Shown here: piece by piece, positions 19,616-28,090 of the stretch
Layout: each line of letters begins with the position of its first letter
Position numbering within the stretch: position 1 is the first letter of the stretch
Assembly (NCBI GenBank): GCA_020641055.1
Contig: CP067345.1
Span: 3,031,317-3,095,316, forward strand
From: Clostridioides sp. ES-S-0010-02
Lineage (GTDB): Bacteria > Bacillota > Clostridia > Peptostreptococcales > Peptostreptococcaceae
Direction: 5' to 3'
Length of the DNA: 64,000 nucleotides
The notes under the pieces: generated by a model
Databases searched by the model: none
Told to the model about the DNA's origin: nothing
Seen by the model: the letters and a program-made list of their open reading frames with translations, nothing else
Translations under genes and position numbers: made by a program

Positions 19616-19936
19616 ATGAAACTAAAAACTATATCTTTACCAGAACTTAATAATTTAGACCCAACACTGGAATCTACATTTATCAAAATGGGTGAAGAGC
19701 AAGGCGAACTAGCTGAATGTATAGGCAAATTCAGAAATCTAAGTGGAGAAAATAATGACTTAGATGAAGTTGATATTATAAAGAAAACTGCTAAAGAATT
19801 GATGGACGTGGCTCAAACATGTGTAACTATGATGTTTAAACTAGAAGAACAATATGGTATTAATCTTGATGAAATACGCAAAGAACATATAAAAAAACTA
19901 GAAAAAAGAGGCTACATAAAAAACCTAGATAAGTAA
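19616..19936 (+). CDS. MazG-like nucleotide pyrophosphohydrolase domain protein
   Basis: The 106-residue all-alpha protein shows the two metal-binding signatures of the MazG/dUTPase-2 superfamily: an E-x-x-E pattern in MGEEQGELAECI (about residues 24-35) and an E-x-x-D pattern in AKELMDVAQTCVTM (about 62-75). Relatives hydrolyse (d)NTPs to monophosphates and clean noncanonical nucleotides. It is a single MazG unit, as in the small housecleaning types. It carries its own promoter and a strong terminator, so it is probably monocistronic. Substrate is unknown. Confidence 0.78.
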   Translation: MKLKTISLPELNNLDPTLESTFIKMGEEQGELAECIGKFRNLSGENNDLDEVDIIKKTAKELMDVAQTCVTMMFKLEEQYGINLDEIRKEHIKKLEKRGYIKNLDK

Positions 19937-20010
19937 ACATTCTATCTCTAAATATTTATTAAAATAAATTTAAAGTCTGAAATGTTTAATTTCTATGTAA
20001 ATTTGCTATT

Positions 20011-20066
20011 AAATGGTATCTCAAAATGATTTTTTAAATTGTAATTGAGATACCATTTTTTATTTT
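20011..20066 (+). terminator. Intrinsic terminator after the MazG-like gene
   Basis: A perfect 14-bp stem (AAATGGTATCTCAA at 20011-20024 with its complement at 20045-20058) is followed by a T-rich run. Confidence 0.85.
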
Positions 20067-20147
20067 ATTTGTGTATATTATTTAATATTTTCATAAACAA
20101 TTAAATTTTATCCAGTATAATGAGTTTTTGTCAGCAAAATTTTATTT

Positions 20148-20297
20148 TTAACTTCTATATTGTTCTCTCTTATTTTCATAAATTTTACTATATTCTTCTA
20201 TCGCTTCATCCCATGCTTCTATATCTGTTATCCCTTTTTCAATTGCTAATAAATGAACTATCTCAGCTAACTTTGATGCTGATTCTATTATTCCCAT
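20148..20297 (-). CDS. Small acidic protein of unknown function (49 residues)
   Basis: An open frame of 49 codons starts at an ATG with GAGGGTG 6 bases upstream. The predicted protein begins MGIIESASKLAEIVHLL and contains KGITDIEAWDEAIEEY near its middle; it is rich in Glu and Ile and looks fully helical. Codon use matches neighbouring genes (A/T third positions). A possible promoter (TTAACA with GACAAT 16 bases on) lies just upstream. It is convergent with the MazG-like gene, and the two share the terminator region. I do not recognise the family. Confidence 0.62.
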   Translation of the reverse strand: MGIIESASKLAEIVHLLAIEKGITDIEAWDEAIEEYSKIYENKREQYRS

Positions 20298-20511
20298 TTG
20301 TTACACCCTCTCTATTGTCAAATACTTACAAAAACTGTTAATTAGTTCTAATATTTGTTATTATTATTCCCAAAAACTTTAATAAATAAAAATATTTTTA
20401 TTTTTTGACACGATTCTAATATGGCCACTATGACTACGAAATTTAAAAACTTTTATCTCTTTAAATTTTCTATATAAAATCTTAACTTTATTAAATTTTT
20501 TATATATTAAA

Positions 20512-20540
20512 TTGACAGAGGATGAATATATTTATATAGG
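20512..20540 (+). promoter_or_regulatory. Probable promoter of the 222-residue membrane protein gene
   Basis: TTGACA (20512-20517) and TATAGG (20535-20540) with 17-base spacing, 33 bases before the start codon. The stretch 20298-20511 otherwise holds only an AATAAAAATATTTTTATT palindrome near 20385-20402 and no recognisable gene. Confidence 0.55.
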
Positions 20541-20573
20541 TACATATTAATTTATTATAGGAGAGAATGCTCT

Positions 20574-21242
20574 ATGTTTAAAATTTTTCTTTTTTCTAGT
20601 GAACAGTTTGTAAGTCTTTTTATATTCGGATTATTTCTATATCATTGTCCAAAGCTAACAAAAAATATTTTACCCTATAGTTACACAGTTGAAAAAATAC
20701 TTTGTACCTTAATGGTAATAGTCGTTGCTTTAGAACAAATTTTAATTATTTCTTCAGGGAATTATAGCACCTTGAATTCCTTACCAATTGGAATTAGCCA
20801 TATTTGTATCTACATATGTATAGCTATATTAGTTTTTAAACAGTATCATTTTTTTAACATATTTTTTTCTTGGAGTTTAGTTTGTTCTGTTGGAGAACTT
20901 ATTTTTTCTAAAAACTTAGGATACGAATTTCCTAGCTTCATATATTTTCTATTTATCTTCTCTAAATGTTTGATAATATATGCAAATATTTATATGGTTG
21001 ATGTAAGAAAATTTAAAGTTAACAGACATGCATTTAGAGATAATTTTGGAATTTGTCTTATTTATTTTTCATTTATATTTTTACTAAATACATTTACTGA
21101 TTCACAATATTACTATAGCTTTTTAAGTTACAATACAACTACCATTTTCATATTTATTTTTGCTACTAGCATTGTGTACATACTTCCTCTTTTATCCAAT
21201 ATAGATACCTTTATCCTTGAAAAAAAGAAAAAGAGTAAATAA
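20574..21242 (+). CDS. Integral membrane protein, unknown function (YwaF-like?)
   Basis: The 222-residue protein has about six or seven hydrophobic segments and a lysine-rich cytoplasmic tail (EKKKKSK). The pattern SLPIGISHICIYICI in the third segment resembles the LPLHLC motif of the YwaF/TMEM164-type family, and overall size also fits, but the match is weak. The start ATG has GGAGAG about 7 bases upstream. It is monocistronic with its own promoter and a bidirectional terminator. No enzymatic residues stand out. Confidence 0.75.
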   Translation: MFKIFLFSSEQFVSLFIFGLFLYHCPKLTKNILPYSYTVEKILCTLMVIVVALEQILIISSGNYSTLNSLPIGISHICIYICIAILVFKQYHFFNIFFSWSLVCSVGELIFSKNLGYEFPSFIYFLFIFSKCLIIYANIYMVDVRKFKVNRHAFRDNFGICLIYFSFIFLLNTFTDSQYYYSFLSYNTTTIFIFIFATSIVYILPLLSNIDTFILEKKKKSK

Positions 21243-21261
21243 TTTGTTTAAATTTATAAAT

Positions 21262-21309
21262 AAAGCCACTTAGATATTTTTTAAGTTTTAAAAATATCCA
21301 AGTGGCTTT
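21262..21309. terminator. Bidirectional terminator between the membrane protein gene and pepA
   Basis: AAAGCCACTT-x-GATATTTTT pairs with the complementary arm at 21290-21309, about 19 bp with one mismatch. It sits between two convergent genes and carries short T or T-rich runs on both sides. Confidence 0.75.
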
Positions 21310-21343
21310 ACACATTAAACTATAGTTTTTGTAATATATAATT

Positions 21344-22795
21344 TTATACCTCTGCTAAATAATACAATGTCCTAACAGGCTCTCCTGTCGCTCCTTTTGA
21401 TTTATATCCCTTTGATTTTGATGATGTACTTGTACCTGCTATATCCATATGTATCCATGGAGTACTGCCAACAAATTCTCCAATAAAGGCTCCTGCTGTT
21501 ATGCATCCAGCATTTTTACCTCCAGTATTTTTAAGGTCTGCTTCTTCTCCCTTTACCATATTTTTAAACTCATCATAAAGAGGCATCTTCCAAACTCTTT
21601 CTCCAGATAAAGTAGATGCTTTTTCCAATTCACAATAAAAATCATCATTATTTGTTACTACAGGAGTTGCAACATTACCTAATAATGTTAAAGCTGCACC
21701 AGTCAATGTTGCTACATCAACAACTTTTGTTACTTTTTCATTATTAATAATGTAATATATTGCATCGGCTAATGTAAGTCTACCTTCTGCATCTGTATTT
21801 AAAACTTCGATAGTTTTTCTTGCCATAGAGTTAATTATATCTCCTGGCTTATATGAACCTCCCGATAAAGCATTTTCACATGCAGCTACTACTGCTATAA
21901 CATTTTTCTTTAATTTACTCTGAGATATGGCACACATAGCTCCTATTACACTTGCAGCTCCAGCCATGTCTGTTTTCATATCTAGCATAGATGCATTTGA
22001 TTTTAAAGAATATCCACCAGTATCATAAGTCAATCCTTTGCCCACTAGACCTAGTATATCTGAATTCTCTTCATCTCCAAAATATCTCATTACTATAAAT
22101 CTTGGTTTATTAACTGAACCTCTTGATACAGCAAAAAAAGCTTCCATACCCAATGCTTTTATTTTTTCTTCTTCATAAATCTCAACATTAAATCCATACT
22201 CTGCCCCAAGTCTAACTGCCTCTATTGCCAATGTCTTTGGGTATATTATATTTGATGGTTCGTTAACTAGATTTCTAGCTATTATAGTTGAATTAGATAG
22301 TATTCTAGCTTTTTCTATTTGACAATCTGCTTCTTTTTCAGTGAATATAATTATATTCTCTATTTCTCTTTCTTCAAATTCTTTACTTTTTGTCTTATAT
22401 TTATCAAATTTATAGTTTCCAAGCAATATTCCTTCTGAAAAAGCACCTATCTCTTCTATATCTAAATTAATATTTATTATGTTAATATCATTATTTTTAC
22501 ATACTTTATTTCTCAATATACTTTTTATTTTTTTACATAAATTGCCCCCTATGATTCTAAGTTTTTCCTTATCTAAAGATTCTTTCTTACCAAGACCAAC
22601 TAGACAAATGTCTATTAGATTTTCATTTTCGAGCAATGTCACAATCTCTATGTTATTTTCTTTAGCACTGAAGTTTTTACTTACAATATTTAATTTATCA
22701 AACATTGTAGAAACATTCTCATCTTCAAACACAGTAACTACAGTTATAGCATCATCCAAGCTTTTTAATATTTCTTTAGAACATTTTATCTGCAT
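21344..22795 (-). CDS. pepA: Leucyl aminopeptidase, M17 family
   Basis: The 483-residue di-zinc exopeptidase releases N-terminal amino acids in the cytoplasm. The M17 signature NTDAEGRLTLADA is intact. The other metal/active-site residues are visible in GKGLTYDTGGYSLK and MKTDMAGAASV. The N-terminal about 170 residues are the variable non-catalytic domain. The ATG has AGGAGA 7 bases upstream. It follows a MarR-family gene by 15 bases, so the regulator is likely co-transcribed with it. Confidence 0.95.
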   Translation of the reverse strand: MQIKCSKEILKSLDDAITVVTVFEDENVSTMFDKLNIVSKNFSAKENNIEIVTLLENENLIDICLVGLGKKESLDKEKLRIIGGNLCKKIKSILRNKVCKNNDINIININLDIEEIGAFSEGILLGNYKFDKYKTKSKEFEEREIENIIIFTEKEADCQIEKARILSNSTIIARNLVNEPSNIIYPKTLAIEAVRLGAEYGFNVEIYEEEKIKALGMEAFFAVSRGSVNKPRFIVMRYFGDEENSDILGLVGKGLTYDTGGYSLKSNASMLDMKTDMAGAASVIGAMCAISQSKLKKNVIAVVAACENALSGGSYKPGDIINSMARKTIEVLNTDAEGRLTLADAIYYIINNEKVTKVVDVATLTGAALTLLGNVATPVVTNNDDFYCELEKASTLSGERVWKMPLYDEFKNMVKGEEADLKNTGGKNAGCITAGAFIGEFVGSTPWIHMDIAGTSTSSKSKGYKSKGATGEPVRTLYYLAEV

Positions 22796-22810
22796 ATCAA
22801 ATTCTCCTTT

Positions 22811-23251
22811 TTAAAATAATTGCTCAATTATATTTCTAGAGTCTTCCAAAGAATCAAATAATTTATCTTTGTTTTTTACATCTAAACAGTTCATTTTATC
22901 ACTTATTATAGATATAAATTTTAATATTTCATCATCTAATATTTTTTCTCCACTTTCAGTTATTCCATAAAAAGTATTTCGTCTATCTCTACTATCTTCT
23001 TCTCTATATACATAGTCTTGCTCAACTAGCTTATTAAGCAATATACACAAACTAGAAGTAGATACATGTAAGTCTCTACTTAAATTTTTAAGTTCCATTT
23101 TATTATGCTTTCTTATACTTACTAAAGCAAAAAATTGCCTTTCTGTAAGTACTTTACCTTTTTTATATCTTTCATTATTAATAATCTTTATTAAATTATG
23201 AAAGTTATTCATACTTTCCAACAACAAAATAGATAACTCTTTATCACTCAT
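22811..23251 (-). CDS. MarR-family transcriptional regulator
   Basis: A 146-residue winged-helix protein with HTH residues LKNLSRDLHVSTSSLCILLNKL and wing DRRNTFYGITESGEK. The ATG at 23251 is chosen because GAGGTG lies 6 bases before it; a GTG further upstream is part of that ribosome binding site. It forms an operon with pepA. Upstream at about 23274-23300 an unusually G/C-rich stretch (ATTGGGACTCCC...CCCCCCAAT on the plus strand) may be part of its control region. Confidence 0.87.
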   Translation of the reverse strand: MSDKELSILLLESMNNFHNLIKIINNERYKKGKVLTERQFFALVSIRKHNKMELKNLSRDLHVSTSSLCILLNKLVEQDYVYREEDSRDRRNTFYGITESGEKILDDEILKFISIISDKMNCLDVKNKDKLFDSLEDSRNIIEQLF

Positions 23252-23430
23252 AAAATTCACCTCAAAATTAATAATTGGGACTCCCTCTTATCCCCCCAAT
23301 ATGTTTATATATCTCTAATATAATACTTCTTTTCTTTTTATAATTATACTATAGATAAACTTTATTATCCATTTAAATTGTTTTAAACTAAAATATTATT
23401 AGGTATAAAGTAAAAAACATTTAAATTACA

Positions 23431-23468
23431 TTATAAAATAGTGAGACTTATATCAATCTCACTATTTT
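23431..23468 (-). terminator. Terminator of the gerW transcript
   Basis: A perfect 12-bp stem (23435-23446 with 23457-23468) and a 10-base loop, followed on the minus strand by TTTATAAT. It lies about 45 bases past the gerW stop. Confidence 0.7.
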
Positions 23469-23511
23469 ACTTAAGGATATATTTTATTTTCAAAAGTATT
23501 CTAATCTTATA

Positions 23512-23940
23512 CTACATATTATTCTTGTCTGTATTTTTATTATTTTGAGATATATTCTGAATTTTTTCTAATACTCTAGGAGTTATAGACAAGATATTAT
23601 CTACTAGATTAATATTACTATCTAAACTCATTATTCTAGTTTCTCCACTTTCAACTACTACAAATGCTACTGGTTGTACAGATATAGCTCCTGCACTACC
23701 TCCTGCAAAATTTGTATCTGCTTTTTCACTTTTTATTTCAATATTTTTATCTTTCTCATCATATCCTTTTGAATATTCTCCTCCACCTATACCAAATCCA
23801 ATTGTTACTTTTGATATAGGAACAACTACTGTAGTATCTGTTTTTATAGGGTCTCCTATAATAGTATTTGCATCTATAGAACCTTTAATAGTTTCAAGAG
23901 TTGTTTCCATAAGACTTTGTATCGAACCTGTTGCTCTCAT
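23512..23940 (-). CDS. gerW: GerW/YtfJ-family sporulation protein
   Basis: The 142-residue protein matches the GerW (YtfJ) family: IQSLMETTLETIKGSIDANTIIGDPI at the start, then a Gly-rich core GFGIGGGEY and GGSAGAISVQPVAFVVV. The B. subtilis relative is made in the forespore and needed for some germination responses. The start is the ATG at 23940 with GGGAGG 8 bases upstream; a GTG nine bases earlier lies inside that site. It overlaps the end of the DUF2953 gene by 47 bases in another frame, so the two are probably co-translated. Confidence 0.9.
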   Translation of the reverse strand: MRATGSIQSLMETTLETIKGSIDANTIIGDPIKTDTTVVVPISKVTIGFGIGGGEYSKGYDEKDKNIEIKSEKADTNFAGGSAGAISVQPVAFVVVESGETRIMSLDSNINLVDNILSITPRVLEKIQNISQNNKNTDKNNM

Positions 23941-24526
23941 TACTATCACCTCCCTTATAATTTCCTTTATTTTTATTCATAACCTTATTAACCATTATTA
24001 TAAAATGAAATAAATCTTTTATTCTTGACCTTATATGTATCCTTACATTTCCCAAAAAGTAATCTTTTGTAAAATTTGGATTTACATTTAGATATATTTT
24101 TTCTGCATCAATTATATTAAATAAATTTCCATATAGAGTATTTATTAATACATACACAGAAGATGTCAAACTTACATTTTTAGTTCCAAAATCAATGTTT
24201 GAATAAAATTCATGTATTTTTATCTTTTTTAATAGTCTATAAATACTTAAAAGGTCATCAGCTAATAATATACTAGAGTCTATATTATTCTTCATCCCCT
24301 CTTTTTTATCATTATTGTTACTATTTTCAGCTGGATATAGTTGTCTATTTATATTTATTAAATCAAACATGTATTTTATATTAAGTTTTAAGCAAACATC
24401 TTTATTGTTTATATCTGCTATTAATAAGATATTTATATGAGACATTAAAAACAATACAATTATACTTATTATAAAAATTATTGCTATTATTAAGTATTTA
24501 AAATTAAGTAATTCATTAATCTCCAT
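23894..24526 (-). CDS. DUF2953-type protein with one N-terminal membrane segment
   Basis: This 210-residue protein has a hydrophobic segment at about 11-30 (LIIAIIFIISIIVLFLM), a short INKLNI-like strand region, an Asn/Lys-rich linker near 60-80 and a C-terminal part (YSNIDFGTKNVSLTS...NPNFTKDYFLGNVRIHIR) typical of DUF2953. These proteins are usually encoded next to gerW/ytfJ and scpAB in spore formers; a sporulation role is inferred from that. The ribosome binding site is weak (GATGAT region). The start ATG is the only reasonable one. Confidence 0.8.
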   Translation of the reverse strand: MEINELLNFKYLIIAIIFIISIIVLFLMSHINILLIADINNKDVCLKLNIKYMFDLININRQLYPAENSNNNDKKEGMKNNIDSSILLADDLLSIYRLLKKIKIHEFYSNIDFGTKNVSLTSSVYVLINTLYGNLFNIIDAEKIYLNVNPNFTKDYFLGNVRIHIRSRIKDLFHFIIMVNKVMNKNKGNYKGGDSNESNRFDTKSYGNNS

Positions 24527-24606
24527 GTCTATATTATCATCAAAAAATTACTATTTATACTTAATTAACCATATTTATTTTACCAAAAGCACTTTTTTAT
24601 ATTCAA

Positions 24607-24679
24607 ACAAAAAAACACAATAACTTAGAGTATTTTAAACCTTCTAAAAAATTTAAAAATATAAACTAAATTACTGTGT
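24607..24679 (-). terminator. Probable terminator of the scpA-scpB operon
   Basis: In minus-strand RNA ACACAGUAAUUUAG pairs over 14 positions (two wobbles) with CUAAGUUAUUGUGU, followed by seven Us. The loop is long (about 37 bases). The rest of the 24527-24745 gap holds no gene. Confidence 0.6.
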
Positions 24680-24745
24680 TCTCCATATTTTTATTTTAAA
24701 ATTAACATTTCTATTGTAAAATTAATATTCTCTTTGTATAACATT

Positions 24746-25285
24746 TTATTCATTTGTTAATGCTTCTTGATAAGTTTCTATAGCAGGCAACTCTTCAAGA
24801 CTTTCTATATTTAGCAACTTTAAAAATTCATCTGTTGTCTTATAAATTATAGGTTTTCCTATTTTATTAAGTCTACCAGCCTCTCTTATAAGTTGATTTT
24901 CAAATAGAGTTTGTAGCACCTTATCACATTTTACTCCCCTTATATCTTCTATCTCTACCTTCGTTATTGGTTGTTTATATGCAATTATAGTAAGAGTCTC
25001 TAGTGTAGCTTGACTCAAACTTTTCTTTTTCTTTGGTTCAATAATTTTTTTTATATATTCTGCATAATCTTCATTTGTACACATTTGATATTTGTTTTCC
25101 AATTTGATTATTTGAATACCTCTATTTTTTTCTCTATATTCATCAATAAGTAAATTTAACATAATCTCTATCTCTTTTGATGAAAGTTCTTTATTTATTA
25201 TATAATTTAATTCTTTTATACTTATTGGGTCACCATATGCAAACATAATAGATTCTATAATACACTTTATATCTTCTCTTTTCAT
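24746..25285 (-). CDS. scpB: Segregation and condensation protein B
   Basis: The 179-residue double winged-helix protein is part of the SMC-ScpAB condensin that compacts and segregates the chromosome. Typical features are IKCIIESIMFAYGDPISIKELN at the N-terminus and SQATLETLTIIAYKQPITKVEIEDIRGV in the middle. It starts one base after the scpA stop, with GGAGTG 5-6 bases upstream. No smc gene is in the window. Confidence 0.95.
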   Translation of the reverse strand: MKREDIKCIIESIMFAYGDPISIKELNYIINKELSSKEIEIMLNLLIDEYREKNRGIQIIKLENKYQMCTNEDYAEYIKKIIEPKKKKSLSQATLETLTIIAYKQPITKVEIEDIRGVKCDKVLQTLFENQLIREAGRLNKIGKPIIYKTTDEFLKLLNIESLEELPAIETYQEALTNE

Positions 25286-25286
25286 T

Positions 25287-26006
25287 TTAACACTCCGAAC
25301 TTTTTCTAATTAAAATATCATCAAAAAATATATCTTGTACCACTACTATCTCTTTTTCTTTTATAAGCTCCAATATAGATAAAAAAGTAGCAATTATTTC
25401 ATCATTTTCATATGATTTTATGATATTTGTAAAAGTAACTTCTATTTTCTCTTTTATGACATTTCTTATATACACTATTTTTTCTTCCACAGATATTATC
25501 TTTTTTCTCACTATTTTATCCAATTTTTCATCATTAGTATTTTCAATTTGTGATGTTTTAACCTTAAATATATATGGAAGTATATTTTTTATTGCCTCTA
25601 TTGATATATCTTCTAAATCTACATTATCATCAATAACTATTTCTTCTTTAGTTCTATAAAATCTTTCATTAATATAAGTTATATTTTCCTTTATATCTTG
25701 TGATGCTATTTTAAATTTTCTGTATTCTTCTAATTTCTCCATAAGTTCTATTCTTGGGTCTTCTTCTTCATCCTTTTGTTTGTAAAGTAAGTATTTAGAT
25801 TTTATCTCTAAAAGCTTAGATGCCATAGTTATAAATTCGCTAGTTATCTCTAAATCCATTTTGTCTAACATTTTTAGATAATTAAGATATTGCTTAGTTA
25901 TATCTATAATTGATATATCTTTTATATCTATCTTATGTTTAGTTATCAAGTCATACAGCAAATCTAATGGTCCCTCATAAACTTGTAATTGTATATTATA
26001 CTTCAT
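25287..26006 (-). CDS. scpA: Segregation and condensation protein A (kleisin)
   Basis: The 239-residue kleisin bridges the SMC heads. It begins YNIQLQVYEGPLDLLYDLITKHKIDIKDISI, a strong ScpA signature, continues with the SMC-binding helix (LEITSEFITMASKLLEIKSKYLL), and ends with a winged helix near 180-235. GAGGGA lies about 6 bases before the ATG. It follows the M50 protease gene by 29 bases, and the promoter in front of that gene (26667-26695) probably drives all three. Confidence 0.95.
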   Translation of the reverse strand: MKYNIQLQVYEGPLDLLYDLITKHKIDIKDISIIDITKQYLNYLKMLDKMDLEITSEFITMASKLLEIKSKYLLYKQKDEEEDPRIELMEKLEEYRKFKIASQDIKENITYINERFYRTKEEIVIDDNVDLEDISIEAIKNILPYIFKVKTSQIENTNDEKLDKIVRKKIISVEEKIVYIRNVIKEKIEVTFTNIIKSYENDEIIATFLSILELIKEKEIVVVQDIFFDDILIRKSSEC

Positions 26007-26035
26007 ATTAATCCCTCTTTAAGTTATTTATTTTA

Positions 26036-26632
26036 TTAAACAAATAAATATACTATTCTTAGTAATACTGTATATATTGGTGTTAATATTATTTGATATA
26101 TCCCTGTAAATAAAGCAATCAACAAAATTATATAACTCATATTTTCAAATTTATATACATATTCATTCCATTTATATGGAACAAGTGTAGATATAACTCC
26201 CCATCCATCAAGTGGAGGTATAGGCAGTAAATTAAAAGCTGCAAATCCCATACTATATAAGAATACATATTCAGCTATTGTATTTATCGCATACATGTGC
26301 ACATATTTATTTATAATGACACAGACTATAGCGGTCAGAACATTACAGAAAACACCTGCAAGTGAAACTATCAAATTGCCTATCTTGTAATTTTTAAAAT
26401 TATTAGGATTTACTGGGACTGGCTTTGCCCATCCTATTCTAAGAATAAACATAGCCAAAAGACCAATTGGGTCGACATGTCTTACAGGATTTAATGTCAT
26501 TCTTCCATAAGCCTTAGCTGTATCATCACCTAATAAATGTGCCGAGTATGCATGACCAAACTCATGTATTGATATTGCCATGGCTATACCAACCAAACTT
26601 GCTACGATTTCTCCTATATTCATACTTAACAT
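26036..26632 (-). CDS. Site-2 protease family (M50) membrane metalloprotease
   Basis: The 198-residue membrane protein has the zinc motif HEFGH (ISIHEFGHAYSAHLLGD, about residue 23) inside the first membrane segment and the second motif NLLPIPPLDGW (about 136-146). About five or six hydrophobic segments are visible; there is no PDZ domain, as in the short YwhC-like group. Substrate unknown. The ATG has AGGAGATG about 9 bases upstream. It is often found next to scpA in clostridia, but a functional link is unproven. Confidence 0.9.
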   Translation of the reverse strand: MLSMNIGEIVASLVGIAMAISIHEFGHAYSAHLLGDDTAKAYGRMTLNPVRHVDPIGLLAMFILRIGWAKPVPVNPNNFKNYKIGNLIVSLAGVFCNVLTAIVCVIINKYVHMYAINTIAEYVFLYSMGFAAFNLLPIPPLDGWGVISTLVPYKWNEYVYKFENMSYIILLIALFTGIYQIILTPIYTVLLRIVYLFV

Positions 26633-26666
26633 TAATGTACATCTCCTAAATTAAATTTTTAATACT

Positions 26667-26695
26667 ATTATAACAATTAAATAACTTATAATCAA
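26667..26695 (-). promoter_or_regulatory. Promoter of the M50 protease-scpA-scpB transcript
   Basis: TTGATT (26690-26695) and TATAAT (26667-26672) on the minus strand are exactly 17 bases apart, about 35 bases before the M50 start codon. Confidence 0.65.
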
Positions 26696-26890
26696 AATTA
26701 TTTTATATTATAATAATTGTGTGTATAAGCATAAAATTAAAATTCATTTTTTACTTTATAACTTTTATTATTATATCATATTAGCTGTAAAAATATAATA
26801 ATTACACTTATTGGTAGTATAATATTATATTGACATAAACTGACATTGTTGTTATCTTATTGGTGTATTACAAATGAAGGTAACAACAAA

Positions 26891-27079
26891 ATGAATAGTA
26901 CTGTAGAAAATAATGAACTAAAATTTAGATACACAGTTGAATCAGATACAAACCTTTTATTAAAATTTATAAAAGAACTTGCTTCTTATGAAAACATGTT
27001 AGACGAAGTTATTGTAACTGAAAAAATACTTAATCATTAACTATTTGTAAAGAAAAAGGCAGAAGTTTTAATTGGTTAG
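26891..27079 (+). pseudogene. Decayed GNAT acetyltransferase gene
   Basis: After AAGGT and an ATG, 49 codons read like the N-terminus of a GNAT acetyltransferase (NLLLKFIKELASYENMLDEVIVTEKILNH). An in-frame TAA interrupts, then the same frame resumes with LFVKKKAEVLIG, the next segment expected in this family, before a TAG at 27077-27079. No acetyl-CoA-binding core follows. The gene is therefore broken by a nonsense change and loss of its 3' part. A terminator hairpin follows at 27115-27149. Function is lost. Confidence 0.75.
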
Positions 27080-27114
27080 CAAAATAAATTACATATAAAT
27101 ATTATTTAATTTGA

Positions 27115-27149
27115 CAACTAAAAAAATTAAGTTGTCATTTTTTTAGTTG
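27115..27149 (+). terminator. Hairpin with T tract after the acetyltransferase remnant
   Basis: CAACTAAAAAAAT (27115-27127) pairs perfectly with 27137-27149. An alternative smaller stem GACAAC/GTTGTC followed by seven Ts is mutually exclusive with it. It probably terminated the lost gene and now precedes the AraC gene. Confidence 0.55.
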
Positions 27150-27232
27150 TTCTTAATTTTTAGTCAATATCATACAAGAACTACAAAAAAATATATGTTA
27201 CACTTTATACATTATGAAAGGAGGTTGTCCAG

Positions 27233-28087
27233 TTGAAACAAGAAGAACGCACAGTATGTTTTGATAGTGAATTAGAAATTGAAGCATATAGATTCAAAGG
27301 TATTATGCAAAATTTTCCAAACCATTTTCATGAACACTATGTGATTGGTTTTATAGAAAAAGGTCAAAGATATTTATCATGCAAAAACAAAAAGTATACC
27401 ACAAGCACAGGAGATTTATTACTTTTTAATCCTTTTGATAGTCATACTTGTGAACAAATAGATAATGAAGTTCTTGATTATAGATGTATTAATATTAAAC
27501 CAGAAATAATGCAAAAAGCTATATTAGAAATTACAGGGAAAAATTATTTACCTCAATTCAATCAGCAGGTAATATTTCGTAGTGAATTAGTACCTTTACT
27601 ACAAGAACTACATCATATAATTATGGAAGAACAATTAGATTTTAAAAAAGAAGAAATATTCTTTTTCCTAATTGAACAAATAATCAATGAATATACAGAG
27701 CCAGTTTTACAATCTAACTCAGAAAAAATAAATACAGAAATTCAAATAGTCTGTGATTATTTAGAAAATAATTATGCTGAACGCATAGCACTTGATGAAT
27801 TAAGTTATCTAGCAAAAATGAATAAGTACTCATTACTTCGTAATTTTACAAAATTAAAAGGTATTACACCCTATAGATACCTTGAAAATATAAGAGTAAA
27901 TAAAGCTAAGAAACTTTTAGAAAATGGAATAGAACCTATAGATGCTGCTATACAAACAGGCTTTGTGGACCAAAGTCACTTTACAAATTTCTTTAAAAAC
28001 TTTATTGGTCTTACACCTAAACAATATCAAAATATATTTATAAACAATGATAAAAATAATTTTAAAGAGGATAAAAAGGAGAATTGA
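27233..28087 (+). CDS. AraC-family transcriptional regulator with cupin sensor domain
   Basis: The 284-residue protein has an N-terminal AraC-binding cupin domain (about 1-110; FPNHFHEHYVIGFIEKGQR and GDLLLFNPFDSHTCE). The C-terminal double helix-turn-helix spans about 185-280 (LDELSYLAKMNKYSLLRNFTK, then IDAAIQTGFVDQSHFTNFFK and the end motif GLTPKQYQ). The start is TTG with AGGAGG 8 bases upstream. The DUF2000 gene begins 3 bases after its stop, so the pair is one operon. The inducer is unknown. Confidence 0.92.
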   Translation: MKQEERTVCFDSELEIEAYRFKGIMQNFPNHFHEHYVIGFIEKGQRYLSCKNKKYTTSTGDLLLFNPFDSHTCEQIDNEVLDYRCINIKPEIMQKAILEITGKNYLPQFNQQVIFRSELVPLLQELHHIIMEEQLDFKKEEIFFFLIEQIINEYTEPVLQSNSEKINTEIQIVCDYLENNYAERIALDELSYLAKMNKYSLLRNFTKLKGITPYRYLENIRVNKAKKLLENGIEPIDAAIQTGFVDQSHFTNFFKNFIGLTPKQYQNIFINNDKNNFKEDKKEN

Positions 28088-28090
28088 AAA

